The notes under the pieces were generated by a model that was given only the letters and a program-made list of their open reading frames with translations, was not told the DNA's origin and ran no database searches. The translations under genes and the position numbers were made by a program. From Actinoallomurus iriomotensis (GTDB taxonomy: Bacteria > Actinomycetota > Actinomycetes > Streptosporangiales > Streptosporangiaceae): 64,000 bases of DNA. Of this stretch, positions 25,312-34,017 are shown piece by piece. The DNA is taken from positions 163,627 to 227,626 of the forward strand of contig NZ_BSTJ01000017.1 in the NCBI RefSeq assembly GCF_030269445.1, written 5' to 3'. How positions within the stretch are numbered: position 1 is the first letter of the stretch; the number at the start of each line of letters is the position of its first letter.

Positions 25312-25366
25312 ATTTTCCTCCAGTGAGAAAGCGATGTGGAGAACGCTATTGATCCGACGGCCCGGG

Positions 25367-25451
25367 AATCGTCACCGCACGGTGGACACCTGGAGGCGCG
25401 GCTTGTCCCCCGTGCGAGCTACAAGCGACTGTCCACCGCACGGTGACGATT
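25367..25451. promoter_or_regulatory. Pair of 22-bp inverted sites between hydrolase and CPBP genes
   Basis: Site one (25367-25388) and site two (25430-25451) are reverse complements with only two central mismatches. Each also contains CACCGCACGGTG, an imperfect palindrome, so each could bind a dimer. Centres are 63 bp apart, about six helical turns, which would suit looping. Confidence 0.65.
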
Positions 25452-25537
25452 TTCGGCCAGCGAATCCCTAGCGTTTCCATATCGCCGCGGCGCTCCCAGC
25501 CGCGGAATCCGCAAAGAAAAATCGCGAAGGAATCGTC

Positions 25538-26371
25538 ATGCGATTGTTGAAGCAGCTGCTGCCCGTCATGGTGGTCGCTTTCATCGGCGGCCAGCTCGTG
25601 GCCGCGGTGCAGGACAATGCTGTTCTGTGCCTGGTCGTCGGTCTCGCGACGGCCGTGCTCGCGCTGTTCGTGTACGCCAAGGTGGTGCGGTGGTCCGAGC
25701 GCCGCCAGCCGGTGGAGGTGGCCGTCAAGGGCGCCACCGCTCGCGTCGGCCTGGGGGTGCTCATCGGCGTCGCGTGGTTCGGCGCCGTCATCGGGAACAT
25801 CGCCTTCAACGGGGCCTACCGGGTCGACGGGTTCGGGTCGGTGACCGGCCCGGTCGGGTTGTTCGGCTACATGGCCGCCGCCGCGGTGACCGAGGAGCTG
25901 ATGTTCCGCGGCGTGCTGTTCCGGATCATCGAGGGACGCACCGGCACCTGGGTGGCGCTGGTGGTGACCAGCGTGCTGTTCGGCGCGTACCACCTGCTCA
26001 ACCCGGACGCCACTCTGTGGGGTGCGATCGCCATCGCGATCGAGGCCGGCGGCACGCTGGCGGCCGCGTACGTCGCCACCCGCAACCTGTGGGTGCCGAT
26101 CGGCCTGCACTTCGGGTGGAACTTCGCCGAGGCCGCCATCTTCGGCACGGAGGTCTCCGGCAACGGCCAGAACGACGGGCTGCTGCACGGCGTGACGTCG
26201 GGTCCGGCGCTGATCACCGGCGGCCAGTTCGGGCCGGAGGCGAGCGGGTCAGCGGTCACGTTCGGCGTGCTGCTGACGATCGTGTTCCTGTGGGTGGCCC
26301 GCCGGCGCGGCAACCTCGTTCCCCGCCGGCGCGGCGCCCGGGCGGCCACGACCGCTACGGTCGCTCAGTGA
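25538..26371 (+). CDS. CPBP (Abi) family intramembrane metalloprotease
   Basis: A 277-residue, multi-helix membrane protein of the Rce1/CAAX-protease (CPBP) family. The three family motifs are present: Glu119-Glu120 with Arg124 (VTEELMFRG), His152 (LFGAYHLLN) and His191 with Asn195 (GLHFGWNF). At least eight hydrophobic segments can be counted. Bacterial members are linked to bacteriocin immunity and processing of membrane proteins. The stop overlaps the kinase GTG (GTGA), so the protease and the kinase are co-translated, hinting that one acts on the other's signal (inference). Confidence 0.9.
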   Translation: MRLLKQLLPVMVVAFIGGQLVAAVQDNAVLCLVVGLATAVLALFVYAKVVRWSERRQPVEVAVKGATARVGLGVLIGVAWFGAVIGNIAFNGAYRVDGFGSVTGPVGLFGYMAAAAVTEELMFRGVLFRIIEGRTGTWVALVVTSVLFGAYHLLNPDATLWGAIAIAIEAGGTLAAAYVATRNLWVPIGLHFGWNFAEAAIFGTEVSGNGQNDGLLHGVTSGPALITGGQFGPEASGSAVTFGVLLTIVFLWVARRRGNLVPRRRGARAATTATVAQ

Positions 26372-27522
26372 TCGACTACCGGCGGATCCCGGATCTGTGG
26401 CGACGGTGTGACGTCACGGTCCGGGATTTCCCGTTCGCGCTGTTCTTGTTCGCCGCGTCGCTGTTTCCGGCGTTCCACGGCTTCGGGACACAGCTCGGTG
26501 GGCTGGCGACCCGCCCCTTCGACGCCCTGACCCTCGCGGCGGTCGCCATCGAGGGCCTCCCGCTCGCCGTACGCCGCCGATGGCCGGCCGCCTGCCTGGC
26601 CCTGGTGTCGATCGGTTTCGCCCTCGACCAGCTCCGCGGTTACCACGAGGTGGCGGGCACCGCGCTGCCCATCGCGCTGCTGAGCGTGGGCGCCCATCTG
26701 GAACGTCGGCGGCGCGTCACCGCGGTCGTGTTCAGCCTGGGCTTCGTGTCGCTGGCGGTCGCGCTCCACCTGCTCGGCGGGACCGAGAAGGTGGACGGAT
26801 TCGCGCTGTTCTACGTCTCGCTGGTCCTGGTGTGGGGGGTCGGATCCTGGCTGCGCGCGACCCGGGCCGCCGAGGCCGAACAGCGCCTACGCGTGGCCGA
26901 GGCGACTCGTACCGCCGAACGCACCCGCATCGCCCGCGAGCTGCACGACGTCGTGACCCACCACGTGACGGCGATGGTCGTGCAGGCCGAGGCGGCACGC
27001 TATCTGACCGCCGCGCCCGACCGCCTCGACGCGACCCTGAGCACCATCACCGACACCGGCCGCCGGGCCATCTCCGACCTGCGGCACCTGCTCGACCTGC
27101 TCAACCCCGACCACGACACCCCCGTCGACACCCCATCCGTCGGCGACCTGCACACGCTCGTGGAACAGACCCGCCGGGCCGGGCAGCCCGTGGAGTTCAC
27201 CGAAGAGGGCGAACGGGCAGAATCGGTCGGCAGCGCCGAGTTCGTGGCCTACCGGGTGGTGCAAGAAGCACTGACCAACGCCCTCAAGTACGCTCACGGC
27301 AGCCGCACCACGGTCCACCTGTGCTACGGCGAGAAGGAGATCACCGTGCGGGTCGGCACCGACGGCTCCGGCGCACGGACCGCATCTCCTGGCGGAAGCG
27401 GGCGAGGCCTCGCCGGGCTCCGTGAGCGGGTCGACGCCCTGGGCGGCGAGTTCAGCGCCGACCGGCAGGCGAACGGCGGCTTCCTCGTACGCGCACGCAT
27501 CCCCGCAGGGGACCCACGCTGA
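26368..27522 (+). CDS. NarL/DesK-type sensor histidine kinase, no adjacent regulator
   Basis: A 384-residue kinase: an N-terminal membrane part with about five helices (25-160), a short coil (170-182), the HisKA_3 domain with phosphoacceptor His193 in RTRIARELHDVVTHHV, and a HATPase domain (VQEALTNALKYA, GGSGRGLAGLRERVDALGG). GTG 26368 overlaps the CPBP stop. A response regulator normally follows such kinases, but the next gene is a convergent Mut7-C protein, so the regulator is elsewhere or was lost. Confidence 0.9.
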   Translation: MIDYRRIPDLWRRCDVTVRDFPFALFLFAASLFPAFHGFGTQLGGLATRPFDALTLAAVAIEGLPLAVRRRWPAACLALVSIGFALDQLRGYHEVAGTALPIALLSVGAHLERRRRVTAVVFSLGFVSLAVALHLLGGTEKVDGFALFYVSLVLVWGVGSWLRATRAAEAEQRLRVAEATRTAERTRIARELHDVVTHHVTAMVVQAEAARYLTAAPDRLDATLSTITDTGRRAISDLRHLLDLLNPDHDTPVDTPSVGDLHTLVEQTRRAGQPVEFTEEGERAESVGSAEFVAYRVVQEALTNALKYAHGSRTTVHLCYGEKEITVRVGTDGSGARTASPGGSGRGLAGLRERVDALGGEFSADRQANGGFLVRARIPAGDPR

Positions 27523-27538
27523 CGCGTCTTCCCCTCGG

Positions 27539-28249
27539 TCACGCGTGGCGCATCCGACGGGCGTCGCTGACGATCTCCCTCAGCCGTTCGTGGTGCGCGC
27601 CCTTCCAGTAGAGCCGGTCGCAGGCCTGACAGCGGGCGAACTCGTCGTGGCAGCGGCGGGTGCCGGGTTCGAGGCGGTGCTCGATCTCCTCTTTGGCGAC
27701 GGGGGCGAGCCGGCCGTTGCAGGCGGTGCAGCGCGTCCACGGACGCAGCGGCGGGGCGAACCGGTCGAGAAGGTCGTCGAACTGCTCATCGGGCCGGCTC
27801 CCGCGTACGAAGGCGCCGAACCACAGCTTGCGGCGGCGGAGGATGCCACGATCCTGGGTGAGCAGGATCCTGCGCTGCTCGTTGGCCATGTCGATGAGGG
27901 TGTCGTCGTCGAGATCGTTGCCGTACGCGGCGTCGACCCCGACGAGCCGTAGCCGCCGGGCGACGGTGCCGAGGTGAACGTCGAGCAGGAACCGGGGCGG
28001 ATCGGGCGTCGGCTGCGGCCGCGAGACGGCGAGTACGGTGACGTGCTCCCCGTCGACGGGTCGATGCGACGCGGCGACGGGGCCGCCGTCCAGGAGCAGC
28101 GTGCCGACCTCCGGCAGGGGGACGCCGAGCGACTCGACCACGTGCCCCAGCGAGGACGTGCCGTCGACGGCGGCGTCGACCCGCCCGTCCCGGTGCCGGG
28201 ACGCCAGGAACAGCCGCAGGTCGGGCGCGACCTCGATCAGGATGCCCAC
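27539..28249 (-). CDS. Ubiquitin-like plus Mut7-C RNase domain protein
   Basis: A 236-residue protein with an N-terminal ubiquitin-like fold (about 1-80, ending GEHVTVLAVSRP) and a C-terminal Mut7-C domain: PRFLLDVHLGTVARRLRLVG and DDDTLIDMANEQRRILLTQD carry the acidic residues typical of this PIN-related nuclease. A zinc ribbon is formed by CTAC and CQAC, which bracket LAPVAKEEIEHRLEPGTRRC read in part. RNA cleavage is inferred from the family. GTG 28249 sits right after GGAGG, closer than usual. Confidence 0.85.
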   Translation of the reverse strand: MGILIEVAPDLRLFLASRHRDGRVDAAVDGTSSLGHVVESLGVPLPEVGTLLLDGGPVAASHRPVDGEHVTVLAVSRPQPTPDPPRFLLDVHLGTVARRLRLVGVDAAYGNDLDDDTLIDMANEQRRILLTQDRGILRRRKLWFGAFVRGSRPDEQFDDLLDRFAPPLRPWTRCTACNGRLAPVAKEEIEHRLEPGTRRCHDEFARCQACDRLYWKGAHHERLREIVSDARRMRHA

Positions 28250-28383
28250 GCCTCCATTGTGGTCGCTCCCGTGCCGTGCGCGGCTACGGTCTCGGCCGGA
28301 CCTGGTCGACGGCGACGGGCCCGAGCGTGCGGGCGTCGGGCCTTTTGCGCGTGGTCGCGGAGCCGCGGCCGTGAGTCCTGGAC

Positions 28384-28899
28384 CTAATCCGTGGTCAGGG
28401 CCCGCTGCATGAGCAGCGTGTCGATCGAGCGGCCGTGCTTGTGTCCGACGCCGGTCAGCCGGCCCGCGGGCGCGAAGCCGAAACGCTCGTGCAGGGCGGT
28501 GGAGGCGCCGTTCCCGGTGTCCGCGATGACCGCGATCATCTGGCGCATGCCCGCCTGGGCGCATCGGGGCAGCAGCGTGCCGAGCAGCGCTCCGCCCAGC
28601 CCCCGGCCCGTCCGGTCCGAGGCGAGATAGATCGAGTCCTCCACCGTGTACCGGTAGGCCGGCTTGGGGCGCCACGGGCCGGCGTAGGCATACCCGACGA
28701 CCTCGTCGTTGAGGTCGGCGACCAGGAAGGGCAGCCCCCGGCCGGCGAGGTCGTCGAGCCGCCCCTGCCAATCGGCGACGGTCGGCGGGGTCTGGTCGAA
28801 GGTGATCACGGTCTCGGAGACGTAGTGCGCGTAGATCTCGGCCACGGCCTCCAGATCAGCGGGAACGGCGGGGCGAATGACCGCTTCGGGGACTGCCAC
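28384..28899 (-). CDS. GNAT acetyltransferase, phosphinothricin-acetyltransferase-like
   Basis: A 171-residue GNAT enzyme. Family features are VIRPAVPADLEAVAEIYAHY at the start, VGYAYAGPWRPKPAYRYTVE in the middle, the acetyl-CoA loop DRTGRGLGGALL and the terminal GFAPAGRLTGVGHKHGR. The pattern matches the PAT/methionine-sulfoximine acetyltransferase group, so an amino group of a small amino-acid analogue is the likely substrate. GTG 28899 starts the gene just after a shared palindrome with the divergent XRE-cupin regulator. Confidence 0.88.
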   Translation of the reverse strand: MAVPEAVIRPAVPADLEAVAEIYAHYVSETVITFDQTPPTVADWQGRLDDLAGRGLPFLVADLNDEVVGYAYAGPWRPKPAYRYTVEDSIYLASDRTGRGLGGALLGTLLPRCAQAGMRQMIAVIADTGNGASTALHERFGFAPAGRLTGVGHKHGRSIDTLLMQRALTTD

Positions 28900-28909
28900 G
28901 GCATGCTCG

Positions 28910-28946
28910 TTTCTCTATAGTGAAATTCGTAGCTATTATAGAGAAA
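28910..28946. promoter_or_regulatory. 10-bp inverted repeat and -10 box shared by GNAT and XRE-cupin genes
   Basis: TTTCTCTATA (28910-28919) and TATAGAGAAA (28937-28946) are perfect reverse complements 17 bp apart. TATTAT (28934-28939) is a good -10 only six bases before ATG 28946, so the XRE-cupin mRNA is probably leaderless and the repeat would block its promoter. Confidence 0.7.
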
Positions 28947-29548
28947 TGCTTGTGGCGTTGGGCGTGCGCATCCAGGGGCTGCGACACGACCGGGGCCTGA
29001 CTCTTCAGCAGCTGGCCGAGGCGGCCGACGTGAGCGTGGGCATGCTGTCGTCGGTGGAGCGCGGGCAGAAGGCCCCGACGATCGTGGTCCTGGCCCGCAT
29101 CGCGGACGGCCTCGGTGTGTCTCTGGCCGACCTCGTCGCCGAGCCCGAGGACACCCGGATCATCGTGCGCCGCGCCGCCGACCAGGACAGCGTCGACGAG
29201 CCGGGAGGATGGCGGCGGACCGTCCTGTCGCCGGTCGTGCCCGGAGTGAACTTCGAGTGGATCCGCACGACCCTGCCTCCGGACTGCGACGCCGGCCGCT
29301 TCCCGGCGTACGCCCCGGGCTCCCACGAGTACGTCGTCGTCGAGTCCGGCACCCTCCGGCTGACCATCGCCGACACGCCCGTCGACCTGAACGAGGGCGA
29401 CTCGGCCTACTTCGCCGCCGACGTCACCCACGGCTACGCCAACACGGGATCCGGGCCGTGCACGTACTACGTCGCCGCACTCATCATGCGCGCCCGTGTG
29501 GCCCAGCCACGTACCCGACATACGTCCCGTGGACTTCGGAGAGGGTGA
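28946..29548 (+). CDS. XRE family regulator with C-terminal cupin domain
   Basis: A 200-residue regulator: an HTH (GLTLQQLAEAADVSVGMLSS, VERGQKAP) and a cupin sensor domain (about 120-195; GSHEYVVVESGTLRLTI, LNEGDSAYFAADVTHGYAN). Members of this family often repress small-molecule metabolism genes. ATG 28946 is favoured since it follows a -10 box directly and opens into the HTH; a frame from 28877 would cover the operator. Likely target: itself and the divergent GNAT gene. Confidence 0.9.
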   Translation: MLVALGVRIQGLRHDRGLTLQQLAEAADVSVGMLSSVERGQKAPTIVVLARIADGLGVSLADLVAEPEDTRIIVRRAADQDSVDEPGGWRRTVLSPVVPGVNFEWIRTTLPPDCDAGRFPAYAPGSHEYVVVESGTLRLTIADTPVDLNEGDSAYFAADVTHGYANTGSGPCTYYVAALIMRARVAQPRTRHTSRGLRRG

Positions 29549-29614
29549 CTCAGCGCCACTGAAACCATCATTTCATTCCGATTTAATCGGTCGCCGCTAA
29601 CTTTACTGCGGCTT

Positions 29615-30766
29615 ATGAGCGGCCGATTTCGGAGGTTGGCGCAGGTGAAATTCTGGAGAGCCGGTACCCGGGCGGTCATCGCCCTTTCCATATTGATCAC
29701 CGGCGCCGCCGGTGTGACCGCCGCGCGGGCCGAGGCGCAGACGCCGGGCGAGGTGCTCCAGGCGGGCGTGACGAAAGCGCGGTCGGACGACAACCTGCCC
29801 GGTGTCATCGGCATGGTCCGCGACGGCGACACGGTCGAGTACGCCCATGCGGGCTGGGGAGACATGTTCATGCGGGTGCCGGCGGACCCGAAGGCGCAGT
29901 TCCGCATCGGCAGCAACACCAAGCAGTTCACCTCCACCGTGCTGCTGCAACTGGAGGCCGAGCACAAACTGTCGCTCGACGACACCGTGGACCGGTGGCT
30001 GCCCGGCGTGGTGAACAAGAACGGCAACGACGGCAAGAAGATCACCATCAGGCAGTTGCTCAACCACACCAGCCGCCTGCCCGACTACATCTCGGACACG
30101 GCGTTCCGCAACGAATACATCGCGGATCTGAACAACGGCAAGCACTGGGATCCGCGGAAACTGGTCGACATCGCCATCTCGAATCCGCCGCTGGACAAGT
30201 TCGCCTACTCGAACACGAACTACATTCTCGCCGGCATGGTCATCAAGGCGGTGACCGGGAACGACCCGGCGACCGAGGTGAAGAACCGGATCATCGACCC
30301 GCTCGGCCTCAAGAACACCACCTTCCCGACCGACGACCCCAAGCTGTACGGGAACTGGCTGCACGGCTACGAATGGGTCCGGGACATCTCCTTCTCCAAC
30401 GTCTCGGCGTTCGGGCCGGCGGGCGCGATCGTGTCCACGATGGACGACCTGGCGGACTTCGACCGGGCCCTGTTCTCCGGCCGCCTGCTGCCCCCGGCGC
30501 AGCAGCAGGAACTCGAGACGGTGGGCGGCTTCACCAACTACGCGCTCGGCGTGGGGCGGGTCGACACCAAGAAGTGCGGCGAGGTGTTCACCCACACCGG
30601 CGAGGTGCTCGGCTACGTGAGCACCTGGATCAGCAGCGCGGACGGCGAACGTCAGGTCGTGGTGGCCCAGAACGAATACCACGTGAGCCTGGTCACGGAC
30701 AATGAGCCTGGCGTGACCGCTCAGTGGGACACGGCCGTGGACGCCTACTGCGCGACCGGGCGGTAG
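29615..30766 (+). CDS. Secreted serine hydrolase, beta-lactamase/DD-peptidase family
   Basis: A 383-residue class C-type hydrolase. The signal peptide runs to about residue 41 (ARAEAQ). Catalytic SxxK is Ser100-Lys103 (GSNTKQF), the second motif is YSNTNY and the third is HTGEVLG. IRQLLNHTSRLPDYI is the usual family hallmark between them. It likely acts as a D-alanyl-D-alanine carboxypeptidase, esterase or related hydrolase on wall peptides. ATG 29615 has no strong ribosome site; GTG 29645 is an alternative. Confidence 0.9.
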   Translation: MSGRFRRLAQVKFWRAGTRAVIALSILITGAAGVTAARAEAQTPGEVLQAGVTKARSDDNLPGVIGMVRDGDTVEYAHAGWGDMFMRVPADPKAQFRIGSNTKQFTSTVLLQLEAEHKLSLDDTVDRWLPGVVNKNGNDGKKITIRQLLNHTSRLPDYISDTAFRNEYIADLNNGKHWDPRKLVDIAISNPPLDKFAYSNTNYILAGMVIKAVTGNDPATEVKNRIIDPLGLKNTTFPTDDPKLYGNWLHGYEWVRDISFSNVSAFGPAGAIVSTMDDLADFDRALFSGRLLPPAQQQELETVGGFTNYALGVGRVDTKKCGEVFTHTGEVLGYVSTWISSADGERQVVVAQNEYHVSLVTDNEPGVTAQWDTAVDAYCATGR

Positions 30767-30810
30767 CGAGCCTCCAACGACGTCCTCCCTGCCCGCCCCG
30801 GTCGGGATGG

Positions 30811-31902
30811 CTAGCCGGGGAACGCGAGGACCTCGGCGCCGGGGCGGAACGGGCTCAGCAGGGCGGACTCCGTGCCGTGCAGTTCGCCGGCGACCAGGTC
30901 GGCCAGCAGCGGGGCGAGGGTGATGCCGTCGCGGGTCACCGCCGCGTACACGCGGTACGCGTGGTCCACGAAGCCCGCCGCCGTGCGGCCTCGGCACGGG
31001 CCCGCGTGCTGGGCGACGCGTACCTGTTCCACGTGGGCGCCGTCGGTGCCGGTCAGCAGTTCCGGCAGGCGGGACAGCAGTTCCGCGCCGATCCGGGGCG
31101 GCGGTGGCACCGCCGGGTCCGCGGCCGCGTCCAGGTCCGGGGCGCGCAGCAGCAGGCGGCCCCCGCCGTCCGGGCGTACGCTCAGGCGGTCCGTCGACAG
31201 GACGCGCGACAGCGGGGCCGTCACCGGTGTCGTGCTCGCCAGGAAGCCGCCCGTGTGCGCGCCCGGCATGCGCGAATCGAGCGTCGCGACGTCCAGCAGC
31301 ATGCCGGTCCAGCGGCCCGCGCAGCTCACCACGTAGTCGGCGGTCCGCACGTCGCCGTCGGCGAGCACGACGTTCGCGCCCGACCCGTTCGACCGGATCT
31401 CCCGTACGGCGACGCCGGTCTCGACGTCGGCGCCGCCCGCGCGCGCCTCGGCCAGCAGGCGGCCGAGCAGCCGGGCCGGGAAGACGTGGGCCTCCTCCGG
31501 GAACAGCGCGTACTCGGTGCCGTCCGGCCGCGGGACCAGGCCCGGTTCCAGCTCGGCGGCCCGCGCGGCGGTGATCCACTCGACGGCGTAGTCGCGGCCC
31601 GCGAGCCAGTCCACCCGCCGGTTCAGCTCCTCCAGGCCCGCTCGCTCCGTCGCCCACACCAGGTGCCCGGTCGGCACGAACGCGTCGCTGCCCAGCGCGT
31701 GGTGGGCGTGGACGGCCGCGTGGGCCAGCGTGTGGTACGGCTCCGACTCCGTGTGATCCGCGGTGACCAGGCCGAATGACGCGCCGGTGGTGCCGGCGCC
31801 GGCGAAGCGCTCCTCCAGCACCGTGACCCGCGCGCCGCGGCGGGTCAGTCCGGCCGCGACGGCGGCGCCCACGATGCCCGCTCCGATGACCACGACTCGC
31901 AC
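30811..31902 (-). CDS. FAD-dependent oxidoreductase (DAO/glycine-oxidase type)
   Basis: A 363-residue flavoprotein of the D-amino-acid oxidase fold, oxidising an amine or amino acid. The FAD motif is VVVIGAGIVGAAVAAGL at the N-terminus, then an acidic strand end VTVLEERF; VVSCAGRWTGMLLD and a C-terminal DGITLAPLLADLVAG complete the pattern. GTG 31902 follows AAAGGAG. The next minus-strand gene (MFS) starts further upstream, with about 90 bp between them, so co-transcription is possible but not shown. Confidence 0.86.
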   Translation of the reverse strand: MRVVVIGAGIVGAAVAAGLTRRGARVTVLEERFAGAGTTGASFGLVTADHTESEPYHTLAHAAVHAHHALGSDAFVPTGHLVWATERAGLEELNRRVDWLAGRDYAVEWITAARAAELEPGLVPRPDGTEYALFPEEAHVFPARLLGRLLAEARAGGADVETGVAVREIRSNGSGANVVLADGDVRTADYVVSCAGRWTGMLLDVATLDSRMPGAHTGGFLASTTPVTAPLSRVLSTDRLSVRPDGGGRLLLRAPDLDAAADPAVPPPPRIGAELLSRLPELLTGTDGAHVEQVRVAQHAGPCRGRTAAGFVDHAYRVYAAVTRDGITLAPLLADLVAGELHGTESALLSPFRPGAEVLAFPG

Positions 31903-31992
31903 GAGGGCTCCTTTCGCTCCCCCGCGGCTCGCGGAGGCCTTGATCGCGACGGTAGCGAAGAGAGGGGGCGCGATCACCGATGTTCGGGCTGG

Positions 31993-33216
31993 TCAGATGG
32001 TGTGTCGCGGCTCGCGTCGGGTTCGCTCGGCCCAGCGGGCGAGTGCCGGCAGGGGTGCGGAGCACGCGACGAACACCGCGGCGACGAGGAGCCAGCCCGC
32101 CGCCCCGAGCCCGGTGAGCGTCAGCGTGAACACCGCGGGCGCGAACATCTGCACCGTCGCGGTGGCCCCCTCCGACGCTCCCTGGTACGCCCCGCGTGCG
32201 TGTTCGGGCATCAGGGGGATCGACAGCCCCCAGCTCGCCGCGACGAACCCCAGCTCACCGGCCACGTGGAAGAGCGACGCGACGATGACGACCGACGCGG
32301 CGACCAGGACCGGCCCGGCGGACGTCGTCGCCAGCAGCACACAGCTCACCGCCAGCGCGACGCCCGACCACACCGCCGTACGGGCGGAGGCGCCGACGCC
32401 GCGCGCCAGCCGGGCGGCCGGCACCTGGAGAACGGCGATCCCGACCGAGCTGATCACCACGACCGCGCCGCTCAGCGACAGCGGGAGCCGGCCCGTACGG
32501 GAGATCCACAGCGGGAGGCCCGTGGACAGCATCGCCCAGCACAGGGACAGCACCGCCGTGGCCCCGGCGACGGCCAGGTACGGGCGGTCGCGCAGGACCA
32601 GCCGCGCGCCGGTCGTACGGGAGCGGGCGACCGGCGCCACCGCGGGCACGGTCGCGGTCACGGCCGCCAGTACGAGGAAGCTGGCCGCGTCGCCCGCGAT
32701 CGCCGCCAGATAGCCGCCGGGCCGGTCGGCCGACAGGACCAGCGCGCCGAGTCCGGCGCCGACGGCGTACCCGACGTGCTGGGCGACGCGTTGCCCGGCC
32801 AGGGTCCGCATCCGCTCGGCGTCGCCGGGGACCAGCCCGGCCACCATCGCGGTCCGCGCCGCGGTGGCGCCGTTGGCCGGCGCGGTGAACAGGACGGTCA
32901 CCGCGAGGAACGCCCAGGTGCCGTGGATGACCAGGTATCCGGCCATCGCCGCCGCCCGTACGACGGTGATCGCGACGAGCACGCCGCGCGGACCGTACCG
33001 GTCGGCGAGCGCCCCGATCGGCACGGCCAGGGCGAGCCCGGCGCCGCCGGCCAGCGTCATGGCCAGGCCGACGGTGCTCGGGGACAGCCGCAGGATCCGG
33101 GTGAAGTACAGCGCCCAGATGGTGAACCACAGGCCGTCACCCAGTGCCGAGATCCCGCGTCCCCAGAGCAGCCGCCGCAGCCCCGGCCGTACCGCCGAGA
33201 GCGCCATCGTTGCCAC
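31993..33216 (-). CDS. MFS transporter
   Basis: A 407-residue major facilitator with about twelve membrane helices. The A-like motif between helices 2 and 3 reads GALADRYGPRG, and the first helix begins WGRGISALGDGLWFTIWALY. GTG 33216 is chosen for its AAGGTGG ribosome site; ATG 33207 is an alternative. It is divergent from an ArsR-type regulator and separated from it by two matching operator-like repeats, pointing to substrate-induced efflux. Confidence 0.9.
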   Translation of the reverse strand: MATMALSAVRPGLRRLLWGRGISALGDGLWFTIWALYFTRILRLSPSTVGLAMTLAGGAGLALAVPIGALADRYGPRGVLVAITVVRAAAMAGYLVIHGTWAFLAVTVLFTAPANGATAARTAMVAGLVPGDAERMRTLAGQRVAQHVGYAVGAGLGALVLSADRPGGYLAAIAGDAASFLVLAAVTATVPAVAPVARSRTTGARLVLRDRPYLAVAGATAVLSLCWAMLSTGLPLWISRTGRLPLSLSGAVVVISSVGIAVLQVPAARLARGVGASARTAVWSGVALAVSCVLLATTSAGPVLVAASVVIVASLFHVAGELGFVAASWGLSIPLMPEHARGAYQGASEGATATVQMFAPAVFTLTLTGLGAAGWLLVAAVFVACSAPLPALARWAERTRREPRHTI

Positions 33217-33221
33217 CGCGC

Positions 33222-33304
33222 CACCTTTCAGAGAAGCCTGAAAGGTGAATGTAGGTCGGTACGCGACGACGGCGCAAGCACCATTCACGGTTCCATGAAT
33301 GGTG
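33222..33304. promoter_or_regulatory. Twin operators between MFS and ArsR genes
   Basis: CACCTTTCA-8 bp-TGAAAGGTG (33222-33247) and CACCATTCA-8 bp-TGAATGGTG (33279-33304) have identical geometry, differ at one symmetric base pair per arm, and lie 57 bp apart centre to centre. One covers the ribosome site of the MFS gene; the other precedes the regulator start. Confidence 0.85.
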
Positions 33305-33318
33305 ATAGCCTGGCCGGC

Positions 33319-34017
33319 ATGTCGGATTGGGTCGATCCTCGGCACCCGGTGACCAGCGCGGTGACCGCGCTCGCGCGGGAGCTCGCCGATCCGATCCGGC
33401 TCACCGCCCTGCAGCTCCTCGCCATCGAGGGCCCGCACACGCTCAGCCAGCTCGCCGACGCGCTCGGCGTGACAGCGCCCCGCCTGGGCAACCACCTGGC
33501 GCGGCTGCGTACGGCCGGGCTCGTCGAGGTCGAGCACACCGGACGGCACGCGGTCTACCGCGCGGCCGCCCCCGGCCTCGGTGACGTGCTCACCGCGCTG
33601 TCCCGGTACGCGCACGCCGACCCGGAGGCGGGGCCGCGGCGTGCCGGTGCCACCGCCGACGCGACGCGGACCTGCTACGACCACCTCGCCGGGCGGCTCG
33701 GCGTCGCGGTGTTCGGCGCGCTCGTCCGGCGGGGCGCGCTGACGGACGACGGCCGGAGCCTGGGGCCCGACCCCACGCTCTTCGGCGAGCTCGGCGTCGA
33801 CCTCGCGGCGGTCGATCCGGGCCGCCGCAAGCTCGCCACCGCCTGCCTGGACCGTACGTGGCGGCTTCCGCACCTCGGCGGGGCGCTCGGCCGCTCCGTG
33901 CTCGACGCCTTCCTCGACCAGGGGCTCGTCGCGCCGGCCGGCGGCCGGGACGTGACGGTGACGGCGGAGGGCGCCGAGCGGCTGCCCGTCCTGCTGCCCG
34001 GCTTCACCCCGTCCTGA
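33319..34017 (+). CDS. ArsR family transcriptional regulator
   Basis: A 232-residue regulator with an N-terminal ArsR HTH (ADPIRLTALQLLA, SQLADALGVTAPRLGNHLAR, GLVEVEHTGRHAVYRAA) and a C-terminal second domain with TACLDRTWRLPHLGGALGRS, found in long actinomycete ArsR proteins. A single Cys in TACLD may be part of a sensor. ATG 33319 is preferred over ATG 33295 because the latter lies inside the operator. It should repress itself and the divergent MFS gene. Its last 14 bp overlap the AraC gene. Confidence 0.9.
   Translation: MSDWVDPRHPVTSAVTALARELADPIRLTALQLLAIEGPHTLSQLADALGVTAPRLGNHLARLRTAGLVEVEHTGRHAVYRAAAPGLGDVLTALSRYAHADPEAGPRRAGATADATRTCYDHLAGRLGVAVFGALVRRGALTDDGRSLGPDPTLFGELGVDLAAVDPGRRKLATACLDRTWRLPHLGGALGRSVLDAFLDQGLVAPAGGRDVTVTAEGAERLPVLLPGFTPS

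Noticed and set aside
29603..32065. Long open minus-strand frame over the serine hydrolase and oxidoreductase genes
   Set aside because: It is a GC-rich mirror of two well-supported genes, with Arg/Gly/Pro-rich low-complexity sequence and no domain.
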